This document shows positions 17,286 to 25,640 of a stretch of 38,982 nt of DNA, piece after piece. This stretch comes from Clostridia bacterium (GTDB lineage: Bacteria; Bacillota; Clostridia; Oscillospirales; Acutalibacteraceae). The notes beneath the pieces are model-generated. The model saw nothing but the letters and a program-made list of their open reading frames with translations, did not search any database and was not told the DNA's origin. The stretch is taken from NCBI GenBank assembly GCA_017428085.1, contig JAFRRP010000051.1, positions 1 through 38,982 of the forward strand. Reading direction: 5' to 3'. A program made the translations under genes and the position numbers. Each line of letters opens with the position of its first letter. The stretch's first letter is position 1.

Positions 17286-18818
17286 ATGAAAAAAACCCTT
17301 GCGTGTTTATTGGCTGTCATGATGCTCTTCTCCGCGCTTTCCGTCGCGGCATCCGCCGAAGGGGCCTGCGACTGCGGGCACGCGCCCATCATATTTGTCG
17401 ACGGCTTCAACGCCAGCGACCTGATACAGGATGAGGGCACGGACAGCGAGAGGGTGGTGTTCCCCTTCCCCGGCGACGCGATCCCGAACATGCTGAAGGA
17501 CAACGTCGCCACGGTGTGGGACCTGCTGGACACCCGCTTTGACGCCGCCACCGAACAGACCGTCGCCGATGCGGTGAAGGGTCTGCTGCACGGCACGGAG
17601 ATGAACGACGACGGCACGCCCCTGTATAACGTGACCGTCGACTGGCGGTACCCCACCGATCCCGCCCACAGCGACGGGCGGTATTTCAAATTCAACTTCG
17701 ACTGGCGGCTGGACCCCTTTTTCAACGCCGAGGGGCTGAAGGACTTCATCGCCTATGTGAAGGAGCTGACCGGGCACGATACCGTTCACCTGATCGGCTT
17801 CTCGCAGGGCGCGACGGTGCTGAACACCTACCTTTCCCAATACGGCTATGAGGGGCTGGCGACCGTGATCTGGTACTGCGGCGCGCACAACGGCACCGCG
17901 CTGGTGGGCTCGCTGTTTTCCGGCGGGCTGCGCATGGACGCGGCCTCCGCCACCGGTTACGTCCAGAACGCCACGGAGGACACCTTCCTGTTCAACACGC
18001 TTTCCGCGCTGCTGCAGGGGCTGACGGATATCGGGATCACCGGCGGCGTGATGGATCTGGTCAACAAAAGTCTGGAGAAGTTCTACGCCGACGGCGTGAT
18101 GAAGGATATCTTCCTTTCCACCTTCGGCAAGATGCCCGGCGTATGGGCGCTGGTCCCCTATGAGGACTACGAGGCCGCCAAGCGGTTCGTATTCGGCGAG
18201 GGGGAGGAAGCGGCCCCCTACGCGGCGCTGATCGAAAAGCTGGACCGCTACCACAACGAGGTGGCTGCCAACAGCGACGCCATCCTGCAGGCCGCACAGG
18301 AGCAGGTGGGCAAGATCGGCGTGATCGCCAAGTACAACGTGCGCATGATGCCCGTGGTGGACGTTGCGGACACGCAGTCGGACAGCCTGATCGACACGTA
18401 TCACGCCTCCTGCGGGGCGACCGTGGCGGACTTCGGGCAGACGCTGGGCGACGGCTACGTCCAGAAGATCGACGACGGACATGACCACCTGTCCGCGGAC
18501 GGGATCGTGGACGCTTCCACGGCGCTGTTCCCGGACTTTACGTGGTTCATCAAAAACGCGGTACACGAGACGTATATCCCCTACAACGACGCGCTGCTGC
18601 ATCATATCTGCGACAGCGACCGCCAGCCGGACGTATTTGAGGACGAAGCCTTCCCGCAGTTCACCTATTACAGCCCCGCCGCAGGCACCACGGCCCCGCT
18701 GACAAAGGACACCGACGAACGCCCCGACCTGAAGCCCATCGAACGCATCATGGCGTTTTTCCGGAGGATCGTCACGTTCTGGAAAAAGCTGTTCCGGAAA
18801 TTATTTGTTGTAGAATAA
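17286..18818 (+). CDS. Secreted alpha/beta hydrolase (lipase/esterase-like)
   Basis: 510 residues, ATG at 17286 with GAGGTG upstream. The signal peptide spans residues 1 to about 24 (cleavage near ASA-EG). The mature protein starts with a hydrolase strand (APIIFVDGF). The nucleophile elbow is GFSQG with Ser173, and the likely catalytic His lies in DGHDHLSADG (about residues 397-403), followed by TALFPDFTWF. The C-terminal 30 residues after a Pro/Thr-rich linker form a strongly cationic amphipathic helix (around RIVTFWKKLFRKLF), which could bind membrane or cell wall. It sits between two sugar isomerase genes on the same strand; a shared pathway is not evident. Confidence 0.85.
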   Translation: MKKTLACLLAVMMLFSALSVAASAEGACDCGHAPIIFVDGFNASDLIQDEGTDSERVVFPFPGDAIPNMLKDNVATVWDLLDTRFDAATEQTVADAVKGLLHGTEMNDDGTPLYNVTVDWRYPTDPAHSDGRYFKFNFDWRLDPFFNAEGLKDFIAYVKELTGHDTVHLIGFSQGATVLNTYLSQYGYEGLATVIWYCGAHNGTALVGSLFSGGLRMDAASATGYVQNATEDTFLFNTLSALLQGLTDIGITGGVMDLVNKSLEKFYADGVMKDIFLSTFGKMPGVWALVPYEDYEAAKRFVFGEGEEAAPYAALIEKLDRYHNEVAANSDAILQAAQEQVGKIGVIAKYNVRMMPVVDVADTQSDSLIDTYHASCGATVADFGQTLGDGYVQKIDDGHDHLSADGIVDASTALFPDFTWFIKNAVHETYIPYNDALLHHICDSDRQPDVFEDEAFPQFTYYSPAAGTTAPLTKDTDERPDLKPIERIMAFFRRIVTFWKKLFRKLFVVE

Positions 18819-18841
18819 TATTTGCATAGGAGAAAATCACC

Positions 18842-19807
18842 ATGAAACTCGGCGTATTCACTACCCTTTTAAGCAACCTTTCACTGGAAGAAGCCCTCAA
18901 ATACTTCACATCCCTTGGCATCGAGATGGTGGAGATCGGCTGCGGCGGCTATCCCGGCAACGCCCACGCGGACCCGGAGATCCTGCTGAACGACGAGGCG
19001 AAGTTCAACGAATTCGTTGCGCTCATCAAAAAGTACAACGTGGGCATCTCGGCGCTCAGCTGCCACTCCAACCCGGTCCATCCCAACAAGGAGGAGGCCG
19101 CCGCGGGCGACAAGGTCATCCGCAACACCATCCTGCTGGCGGAGAAGCTGGGGCTGGATCAGATCAACACCTTCTCCGGCTGCCCCGGCGACCACGAGGG
19201 CGCGAAATACCCCAACTGGGTCACCTGCCCGTGGCCCAACGACTTCCTGGAGATCCTCGACTGGCAGTGGAACCAGGTGCTGATCCCCTACTGGAAGGAC
19301 CTTGTCGCCTTCGCCAAGGCCCACGGCGTCACCAAGATCGGGTTGGAGCTGCACCCGGGCTTTTGCGTCTACAACACCGACACGCTGCTGCGCCTGCGGG
19401 AGGCCGTCGGCCCCGAGATCGGCGCGAACTTCGACCCCAGCCATCTGATCTGGCAGGGCATGGAGCCCGTGGCGGTGATCCGGGCTCTCGGCGACGCCAT
19501 CTTCCACGTCCACGCCAAGGACACGCGGCTGGACAAGTACAACATCGCCCGCACCGGCGTGCTGGATACCAAGCCCTACGCGGATGAGATCCACCGTTCG
19601 TGGATCTTCCGGTCGGTCGGTTACGGCAACGACGCGCTGTACTGGAAGGATATCGTCAGCAACCTGCGGCTGGTGGGCTACGACCACGTGCTTTCCATCG
19701 AGCACGAGGATTCCCTCATGAGCCAGAACGAGGGCCTGACCAAGGCCGTCAACCTGCTGAAGGAGGTTCTCATCACCGAGGACACCGGCGCGATGTGGTG
19801 GGTGTGA
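18842..19807 (+). CDS. Sugar phosphate isomerase/epimerase family TIM-barrel protein
   Basis: 321 residues, ATG at 18842 behind TAGGAGA, 23 bp after the hydrolase stop. The xylose isomerase-like barrel shows GIEMVEIGCGGYPG near the N-terminus, ISALSCHSNPVHP, GLELHPGF, NFDPSHLIWQG, FHVHAKDTR and LSIEHED; these carry the metal-ligand Glu, Asp and His residues. It is longer than the first isomerase and is a different subfamily (IolE/YcjR-like in flavour). Substrate unknown. A run of hairpins begins directly after the stop codon and probably terminates transcription. Confidence 0.9.
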   Translation: MKLGVFTTLLSNLSLEEALKYFTSLGIEMVEIGCGGYPGNAHADPEILLNDEAKFNEFVALIKKYNVGISALSCHSNPVHPNKEEAAAGDKVIRNTILLAEKLGLDQINTFSGCPGDHEGAKYPNWVTCPWPNDFLEILDWQWNQVLIPYWKDLVAFAKAHGVTKIGLELHPGFCVYNTDTLLRLREAVGPEIGANFDPSHLIWQGMEPVAVIRALGDAIFHVHAKDTRLDKYNIARTGVLDTKPYADEIHRSWIFRSVGYGNDALYWKDIVSNLRLVGYDHVLSIEHEDSLMSQNEGLTKAVNLLKEVLITEDTGAMWWV

Positions 19808-19885
19808 GCAAACGCGCGGCACAGCCGCTTCGTTTGCAGTGATATGTTCCGCGCAGCGGAACGTGATATGCGAACTCCGTTCGCA
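19808..19885. repeat. Array of three hairpins separated by GTGATATG
   Basis: Hairpin 1: GCAAACG (19808-19814) with CGTTTGC (19831-19837). Hairpin 2: GTTCCGC (19846-19852), GCA loop, GCGGAAC (19856-19862). Hairpin 3: TGCGAAC (19869-19875), TCC loop, GTTCGCA (19879-19885). The octamer GTGATATG recurs at 19839-19846 and 19863-19870. The stems differ while the spacer is constant. The array starts directly after the stop codon at 19807. Confidence 0.75.
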
Positions 19886-19895
19886 TGAAAAAAAC

Positions 19896-20206
19896 GGATC
19901 ATCACGGAATTTTGTGGGATTTGAATCAGAGAGACAAAATGGGAGTTTGTCGCGCTGTTTGCCGTTTCATGAAAACCCGCCCCATTGGGTAGCGCGGCAC
20001 CTCAGTGCCGCTCGTGGCAATTGCAGCTTTTGAAACGGATTTCGATTTGCCGACTGTTTTCTCTAACACGATAGGCATTCATTTCATCGCCAATCTTTTC
20101 AAAAAAGTTGTTTGCGTCTATAGCGGCACTGAGGTGCCGCGCTACCGGTGGGGGCACACCGCCAAATCCCTGTTTGCCGCTATCCCACAAAAAACTGTGA
20201 TGATCC
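19896..20206. mobile_element. MITE/REPIN-like element with 25-bp terminal inverted repeats
   Basis: 311 bp. Termini GGATCATCACGG...TTTGTGGGAT (19896-19920) and the inverse (20182-20206) match at 22 of 25 positions. Nested inside is a second perfect inverted pair of 24-bp units, 19989-20012 and 20122-20145, identical to those at 17110 and 17239. The stretch 19910-19960 is closely similar to the inverted right end of the element at 5784-6050. No ORF of note. A-rich tracts flank both ends. Confidence 0.72.
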
Positions 20207-20345
20207 AAAAAAAATGGTCTGACGTTTTCCGAAATTGCAGTCGATCACGTCAGGCCGTTTCTCACGGTTTTTTCGGAAATAACTGTTTTTTCTGCAACAC
20301 TTTCTTGTTTTCAACACTCTTATGTGTGCAAGGACGGGGAATGAT

Positions 20346-20867
20346 ATGAACGAATCTTTACAAAAAGACCTGATCAGAGACGCAAAAAAGGGGGACGCGG
20401 CCGCTTTCGGGCGGCTGTACGCGGAGCTGTCGCATGAGCTGTACCGCTTCGCGCTGTACTACCTCCACCGGGAGCAGGACGCGGAGGACGCCGTGCAGGA
20501 CGCTGCCATGGCCGCCTTTCAAAACATCCGCAACCTGCAAAAGCCGGAATCGTTTCGTTCGTGGTTTTTCAAGATCCTTTCCAACGAGTGCAAGAAGTAT
20601 CTGATCCGGCGGACGTCCCATCCGGAGGACCCCACCGACGAGTTCCCCACCCTTGCCGACGCTTCCGGACAGGACCACGCGCTGCGGTTCGAGCTGGCCG
20701 ACCTGCTGAACGCCCTCCCGGACGAGGACCGGCAGATCGTGCTGCTGTCCGTGCTGGAGGGATACCGCTCCAAAGAGATCGCGAAGATCACCGGGATCAA
20801 GGCCAACACGGTCCGTTCACGTCTTTCCCGTTCCTTACATAAGCTCAGAACAGAGTTAGAAAATTAA
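20346..20867 (+). CDS. ECF-type RNA polymerase sigma factor
   Basis: 173 residues from the ATG at 20346, chosen because GGGGA precedes it; an in-frame ATG at 20322 lacks a good ribosome binding site. Region 2 is seen in GDAAAFGRLY...YRFALYYLHREQDAEDAVQDAAMAAF. Region 4 is seen in LPDEDRQIVLLSVLEGYRSKEIAKITGIKANTVRSRLSRSL, a helix-turn-helix that would read the -35 box. It would redirect RNA polymerase in response to a cell-surface signal. The beta-propeller gene starts 13 bp after the stop, in the position normally taken by an anti-sigma factor. Confidence 0.93.
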   Translation: MNESLQKDLIRDAKKGDAAAFGRLYAELSHELYRFALYYLHREQDAEDAVQDAAMAAFQNIRNLQKPESFRSWFFKILSNECKKYLIRRTSHPEDPTDEFPTLADASGQDHALRFELADLLNALPDEDRQIVLLSVLEGYRSKEIAKITGIKANTVRSRLSRSLHKLRTELEN

Positions 20868-20880
20868 GAGGGTGCCGACC

Positions 20881-23337
20881 ATGAAGAAATTTGACAACAT
20901 TGAAAAGGACGCGGCGTTCCTGCGCGCCAACATCGCCACCAACGAGGAGCGCATCAGGCTGCCGGGATCCCTTTCGGAGGAGAATATCGTCGATCTGGTC
21001 TCCGGCAAAAAACAGAGACGCAACAAAAAGGTCATCATCCGCCGATTCGTGGGCCTCGCCGCGGCGGCCTGCCTTGCGCTGGGCATTTTCACCGCGCTGG
21101 ATTACGGCGTCTACGCGCCGAAGCAGCTCCCCGTGACGGAGAACAACGGCCTCGCCTACGCCGAGAGCTACGACGACATCGTCTCCATCGTAAAGGACTA
21201 CGCCAAGTATAAAAAGGCGGAAAGCATCCGGTACACCGCTTCTTACAACCTCGCCGGTTCCTTCTACGGCTTCTCAAAGTCTGCCGAAGCGGACTTCGCC
21301 GTGCCGGAGATGGCGGACAGCACCGTCGCCTACGGAACCGCCGCGGGAGGCGTTTTCGAGGAAACCGCCACCATGGCGGCAGGCGCGCCCGAACAGAACG
21401 CCGCCGAGGCGCCCGCAGCCCCCGCCCCCGACAGCGAAAGAGCAGCAGAGACCGCCTCTGTCACCTCCTCCGCCGCGGCCACCGACGACGGCGTGGACTT
21501 CGCCGACACCAACACCCGCGTGGAAGGCGTGGGCGAAGCGGATATCGTCAAAACCGACGGCAAATATCTCTACGTGGTCTCCCGCAACAGCCTGATCGGC
21601 ATTTTCAAAACCGAACCGGACGGCTCCTTTGCCCTGGCCTCCGCCATCGATTGCAGTCTCGACCTGGAGGACGACCCGGATTTTTATTACATGAACCTGC
21701 AGGAGATCTACGTGGCCGGCGATATGCTGATCGCGGTGGGCACCTATCAGGGCTATCCCGAAGAATGGCCTTACGGAAAGCTGCTCACCGGTTTTATGGT
21801 CTATGACATTTCCGACCGCGCCGCCCCCCGGCTGGCCCGCCGGTATTTTCAGGACGGCGTGTACGTTTCCTGCCGCGTGGTGGGCGACAGCCTGCTGACG
21901 ATCTCAAACTATTCAATTGGAACGGATTTCGACCATTTTACGAAAGAATACGTCATCCCCGGCGTCTACACGGACGGAACCGAGAACAAAGAGCTGGTGA
22001 ACGCCTGCGATATCGCGGTGGTGAACACCGCCAAGCCCGATTCCTACGTGATGGTCGGCAAGGCGAGCCTTTCCGATCTGGCCAAAGCGCCGGAAACCAC
22101 GGCGCTGTTCGGCGGCGGGTGCGAGGTCTACTGCACCGCCGACACCCTCTACGTCTATAACACCGAATACAACTGGGACACCGCCTTCACCGATATGGTC
22201 TGGCGTTCCGCCGTCTCCGCCGGGGATACCAAGACCACCGTGCTCTCCTTCGATATCACCGCCGACAAGCCCGCCTTCAAGGCCAAAGGCACGGTGGAGG
22301 GCTATCTGCTGAACAGCTGGTCTCTGGACGCTTACAACGGCTATCTGCGGCTGGCGGCCACCAAGAACGAGGAAAACGTGGTCTACGTGCTGGATGAACA
22401 GATGGAGCAGGTGGGCGAGCTGACCGGCATCGCCCCCGGGGAGATCATCAAGAGCGTCCGCTTCATGGGCGATACGGCCTACGTCGTCACCTTCGTGCAG
22501 ACGGACCCGCTGTTCGTCATCGACCTGTCCGACCCCGCCAAGCCCGTTATCAAGGGCGAGGTCAAGCTGCCCGGCTTTTCCTCCTACCTGCATCCGGCGG
22601 GCGAGGGCCTGCTGATCGGTATTGGTTCCGGCGGTACGGAGGACGGCATCGACGGCTCCGCCAAGATCAGCCTCTTCGACGTGAGCGACCCCACCGCCCC
22701 CGCGGAGACGGACAGCATCGTCATCCCCGACGCCTGGTTCGTCCCCGACTATAAAGCCTTCGTCTACGTCCGGGCGGACGGCTCTTACCTGATCCCGCTG
22801 GACATCCATGAAATCTATCAGAAAGACGGCCTCTATACGTCTGTTACCGGCTTTACCCATTACACCGGCTCCGTCCGGATCGCAATCCGGGACGGAAAGC
22901 TGGTGGAGCTGAACCGTTATCTGACGGCGGAAGACGGCAATTACTATTGGAGCACCTGCGAACGGGCGCTGTATATCGGCGACGTCGTTTACAACGTCAG
23001 CACCGCGCCGGATATCGTCTCGTTTGACCTGACCGGCGGCCAAGAGCTGTACCGAAAATCCTTTGAGGATGAATTTGTAAAACTGTATCAGCAGAACCAC
23101 AATGAGGACGGCGTCGACCACGAATCCATGACCGCCGCGGAGCCGCCCGTGGTTTATAACGGCGACGACGCGGTGATGACCTCCCCGGCCTTCAAGCCGT
23201 CGGAAGAACCGGAGACCGCCGTGGCCTACACCACACCGGAGCCGGATACCGCCCCCATTGACGGCGACGCGGACAGCCTTGCGCCGGACGCGGTTCCCGA
23301 AACCGAGCCGCCCATGACGGAAGTCCCCTCCCGCTGA
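20881..23337 (+). CDS. Membrane-anchored beta-propeller protein, probable sigma-factor partner
   Basis: 818 residues; ATG at 20881 with AAGAGGG eight bases upstream. Residues 1-50 are cytosolic and contain RIRLPGSLSEENI. A single membrane helix spans about 55-75. An Ala/Pro-rich linker (about 145-205) leads to a large extracellular domain with the beta-propeller family (Beta_propel) pattern: TNTRVEGVGEADIVKTDGKYLY, repeated DISDRAAPRL / DLSDPAKPVIKGE / DVSDPTAPAET blades and a late SFDLTG blade. The tail is Pro/Glu/Thr-rich. The layout (short cytosolic head, one helix, big outer sensor) and tight linkage suggest it anchors or inhibits the ECF sigma factor. No zinc-binding ZAS motif (HxxxCxxC) is present, so any anti-sigma role is inferred. 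Confidence 0.87.
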   Translation: MKKFDNIEKDAAFLRANIATNEERIRLPGSLSEENIVDLVSGKKQRRNKKVIIRRFVGLAAAACLALGIFTALDYGVYAPKQLPVTENNGLAYAESYDDIVSIVKDYAKYKKAESIRYTASYNLAGSFYGFSKSAEADFAVPEMADSTVAYGTAAGGVFEETATMAAGAPEQNAAEAPAAPAPDSERAAETASVTSSAAATDDGVDFADTNTRVEGVGEADIVKTDGKYLYVVSRNSLIGIFKTEPDGSFALASAIDCSLDLEDDPDFYYMNLQEIYVAGDMLIAVGTYQGYPEEWPYGKLLTGFMVYDISDRAAPRLARRYFQDGVYVSCRVVGDSLLTISNYSIGTDFDHFTKEYVIPGVYTDGTENKELVNACDIAVVNTAKPDSYVMVGKASLSDLAKAPETTALFGGGCEVYCTADTLYVYNTEYNWDTAFTDMVWRSAVSAGDTKTTVLSFDITADKPAFKAKGTVEGYLLNSWSLDAYNGYLRLAATKNEENVVYVLDEQMEQVGELTGIAPGEIIKSVRFMGDTAYVVTFVQTDPLFVIDLSDPAKPVIKGEVKLPGFSSYLHPAGEGLLIGIGSGGTEDGIDGSAKISLFDVSDPTAPAETDSIVIPDAWFVPDYKAFVYVRADGSYLIPLDIHEIYQKDGLYTSVTGFTHYTGSVRIAIRDGKLVELNRYLTAEDGNYYWSTCERALYIGDVVYNVSTAPDIVSFDLTGGQELYRKSFEDEFVKLYQQNHNEDGVDHESMTAAEPPVVYNGDDAVMTSPAFKPSEEPETAVAYTTPEPDTAPIDGDADSLAPDAVPETEPPMTEVPSR

Positions 23338-23370
23338 CACAATACAGAAACCGTTTTCCCCTTACCGCAA

Positions 23371-23400
23371 CGCCCGCCGGTTACCCGGCGGGCGGTTTTT
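23371..23400 (+). terminator. Terminator of the sigma/beta-propeller operon
   Basis: Ten-bp perfect stem CGCCCGCCGG (23371-23380) with its complement at 23385-23394, a 4-nt loop and a T run, 33 bp after the stop. Confidence 0.92.
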
Positions 23401-23470
23401 GATGATTATGAAACAGAACAATCAGAATTTGGCGAAATGTTACCGGCTGCGTGAAAATCTTCCCCATGGG

Positions 23471-23793
23471 GTAGCGCGGCTGCCCACAGCCGCCCCGCCG
23501 TAGGCGGTATCAGGGAAAACAACTTTTTTGTAACGGACGTTCCCTTGATCGGACGTTTTCATAATCGGAATCGCATTGCGGGCGGGCAAAATTGCCGAAG
23601 CGCCGCCAGTGGCGGATGAAGCGAGGCAGTTTTTGTGAGCAAATACAGAGCGATGCGAGCGCTCCAAGCGAAGCAGCGCGACAATATTTGCGAGGGCAAG
23701 CGGAGCCGCGCTACATCATACGCCTGCTGCGCGCCGTCACATTGCCTTAAAGAAGCACTTGAATGATTATCCCACAATTATCCGTGATGAATC
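23471..23793. repeat. Third dispersed inverted-repeat element (partial MITE-like)
   Basis: GTAGC then GCGGCTG-CCCA-CAGCCGC at 23471-23493 has the same plan as the hairpins at 17110 and 19989 but with a different stem. The inverted end GCCGCGCTAC lies at 23705-23714. To the right, 23769-23793 matches the inverted terminal repeat of the other elements (ATCCCACAATTATCCGTGA). The left-hand outer terminus is not recognised. This fills most of a 550-bp gap (23338-23891) in which I see no gene. Confidence 0.62.
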
Positions 23794-23817
23794 AAGGTTT
23801 TCGCAATTTTTCCCCCC

Positions 23818-23844
23818 AAAAAAACGGAGAGCTTCATGCTCTCC
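23818..23844 (-). terminator. Terminator of the XRE regulator gene
   Basis: Minus strand: GGAGAGC, loop ATGAA, GCTCTCC, then G and seven T. It lies about 50 bp past the stop at 23892. Confidence 0.85.
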
Positions 23845-23891
23845 TGCATTTCTCCTATTTTATTCATCAAGGTCAGTTTTGCGGAAATCAA

Positions 23892-24242
23892 CTATGATGA
23901 TTTCACTTTTTTCTTAGAGGCGGTTACGTTTGAATTTCTTGCGTATTCAAAGGCAAGAGAATGCTTGATATTCTCCTTCCCTCTCTCATCTAATGCGCGA
24001 TACTGATTTATAATAGAGCGTTCTTCTTCACTTAAAAAAGATGGGCGTTCATTTTGACGACCTAAAAGGTAATCTGTACTGACTTCAAAAATGTCTGCGA
24101 GCATACAGAGCATTTCATTGTTGATGTTGTTCTTGCTTGTTTCATACAGAGAATACGCTTGCGGTGTGATTTTCAACTTCTCCGCTACCTCAGCTTGCGT
24201 CCATCCTTTTTGTTTTCTTAATTCCAGCAAACGTAAATTCAT
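23892..24242 (-). CDS. XRE-family helix-turn-helix regulator
   Basis: 116 residues from the ATG at 24242 (AAGGGAAGTGAG upstream); the longer frame to 24551 runs through the operator and has no ribosome binding site. Residues 1-60 form a Cro/CI-type HTH: LRLLELRKQKGWTQAEVAEKL, then QAYSLYETSKNN and LADIFEVSTDYLLGR. The C-terminal half is polar, ending in a lysine-rich tail. It is divergent from the 50-aa/342-aa gene pair, and a long inverted repeat lies between them, so it most likely represses that pair and itself. Base composition is AT-rich, unlike the GC-rich neighbours, suggesting transfer. Confidence 0.9.
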   Translation of the reverse strand: MNLRLLELRKQKGWTQAEVAEKLKITPQAYSLYETSKNNINNEMLCMLADIFEVSTDYLLGRQNERPSFLSEEERSIINQYRALDERGKENIKHSLAFEYARNSNVTASKKKVKSS

Positions 24243-24304
24243 TATTCTCACTTCCCTTATTATAAAGACTATCTTATGGAAAAGGGAAACTTCAAGATAT
24301 TCAA

Positions 24305-24364
24305 CAATAAATTGAATTGTTGCGCAAAAATCACATTGACAATTCAATAATTTATTGATATTAT
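24305..24364 (+). promoter_or_regulatory. Promoter with long inverted-repeat operator
   Basis: TTGACA (24336-24341), 17-bp spacer and TATTAT (24359-24364) drive the plus-strand pair. A long inverted repeat flanks it: left arm CAATAAATTGAATTGT at 24305-24320, right arm at 24339-24357 equal to its complement with a 3-base insertion. The right arm covers the -35 box and spacer. This fits an XRE dimer or tetramer operator. Confidence 0.75.
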
Positions 24365-24417
24365 AGTAACACAGTTGATGGTTCATAAAAATGGACTTGT
24401 TGAGGGGAGGGACAATC

Positions 24418-24570
24418 TTGAACGCATATCGTCTGACCGTTACTGTCAACGGAAGGCGGACAGAACAAATTGTTAAAGCACATTCACTTAGTGAGGCACA
24501 AAGAATAATCAGATCCCAGTATGCAGGGGCAAACATCAATTTCATCAGCACCGGGCATGAATATAGATAA
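24418..24570 (+). CDS. Small protein of 50 residues, unknown function
   Basis: Starts with TTG at 24418, eight bases after GGGGAGGG (24403-24410), and ends at TAA 24568-24570. It begins MNAYRLTVTVNGRRTEQ, followed by an AHSLSEAQRIIRSQYAGA helix and a short end. The predicted pattern is a beta-hairpin followed by a helix. The next gene starts 11 bp downstream behind its own ribosome binding site (AAGGAGA overlapping this stop), so the two are co-transcribed. No family recognised. Confidence 0.72.
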   Translation: MNAYRLTVTVNGRRTEQIVKAHSLSEAQRIIRSQYAGANINFISTGHEYR

Positions 24571-24581
24571 GGAGAATCATC

Positions 24582-25610
24582 ATGGACTTTAAGAATGCTT
24601 TTAATTCGTTTGCAAAAACCGGAACTACATTAAACAGAAATGTAAACAAAATAATCGGGAAAGATGTTTTCAAGGACATAAAAGAAATTGAACCACCGCG
24701 TGAATATGCGCCCTATGAAAACTTTCCCAAATATCCAAATCCTGAACCTGCGCAGTGGAACGTGCTGACAGGAGAAGACAAGTGCTTTTCATTACAGGGA
24801 AACACTTTAGCTTTCTCTAAAAACTTTGATATATGTGTGAAGTACCGCAAGCTTTTCAGAGATACCGCTGAATATTATGCCACCCGCTTCAAGTTTAACT
24901 ACTTGAATTGCGTACAGGATTTTGATACTTTAGTTCATTATTTCTCAGATATGTATCTTGAAGGATTAACGCCAATGATTCAAAGGGCATACAGCCTTTT
25001 ACTGCCATTTGGTGTTTTTACGGTAAATATGGATTCTTTCCTTAAAAGCCATACAAACCGTTATAGGAGAGCTATACACTCATACGAGATCATGTCAGGA
25101 GTTGAAAAAGCAAAAAACCAACAGGCTGAGCAAGCCGGAAATCAGCTTGGCAATGCTATTCACATGCAAGGCGGCGGCTTTGGAATGAAAGGTGCGGTTA
25201 AAGGTATTGCAAAAGCGGAAGCCTTTAATGCAGGGCTTGGTATGCTCGGTAAATTTGTTGCACATCAAAATCAAATGTCACAGGAAGAAAAGGCAAAAGC
25301 TTATGCAGCTTTTAAGCAAGATGTATTTTTCTCTGAGATATTTTCTGATTATTATTACACCTATTTTACCCTTGTTCAAACCCTATCGGATAATGGTGTG
25401 ATTGAGCCAATTAAAACTGCTTCCTCGCAGGAATTTGAAACGATGCTGACGAATCTTAAAAACCCGATGTTCCCGCAGGACAGACTGGCTGAATCTGTGA
25501 TAAGGATGATAAAAATATATCCGTTTTCAAGGGATGCGCTTTCTCTGTTGAAGGAAAAATATGCGCAATCAGAAGAAGCGGCGCAAATCATCAATTATCT
25601 TGCTTCATAA
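24582..25610 (+). CDS. Unrecognised 342-residue protein in an AT-rich islet
   Basis: 342 residues, ATG at 24582 with AAGGAGA upstream. No signal peptide. The N-terminal third is polar and aromatic (EPPREYAPYENFPKYP, then LTGEDKCFSLQGNTLAF). The middle is helical, with a Gly/Ala-rich segment (about residues 188-228, GGGFGMKGAVKGIAKAEAF) that could be a glycine-zipper or membrane-active stretch. The C-terminal third is helical (YYYTYFTLVQTL, RMIKIYPFSRDALSLLKEKY). No catalytic motif is evident. It forms a two-gene unit with the 50-aa protein under XRE control. The context suggests cargo of a past mobile element, or a toxin- or stress-type module; function unknown. Confidence 0.8.
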   Translation: MDFKNAFNSFAKTGTTLNRNVNKIIGKDVFKDIKEIEPPREYAPYENFPKYPNPEPAQWNVLTGEDKCFSLQGNTLAFSKNFDICVKYRKLFRDTAEYYATRFKFNYLNCVQDFDTLVHYFSDMYLEGLTPMIQRAYSLLLPFGVFTVNMDSFLKSHTNRYRRAIHSYEIMSGVEKAKNQQAEQAGNQLGNAIHMQGGGFGMKGAVKGIAKAEAFNAGLGMLGKFVAHQNQMSQEEKAKAYAAFKQDVFFSEIFSDYYYTYFTLVQTLSDNGVIEPIKTASSQEFETMLTNLKNPMFPQDRLAESVIRMIKIYPFSRDALSLLKEKYAQSEEAAQIINYLAS

Positions 25611-25640
25611 AAATCTGAATATTTATTGTAAAACAATCAT

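Noticed and set aside
19808..19885. Possible CRISPR array
   Set aside because: Only two octamer repeats, spacers are palindromes of unequal length, and no cas gene is in the window.
23892..25610. Known toxin-antitoxin or abortive-infection assignment for the AT-rich module
   Set aside because: No recognised toxin, nuclease, HEPN, Fic or Abi motif is visible in the 342-aa protein; only context suggests such a role.
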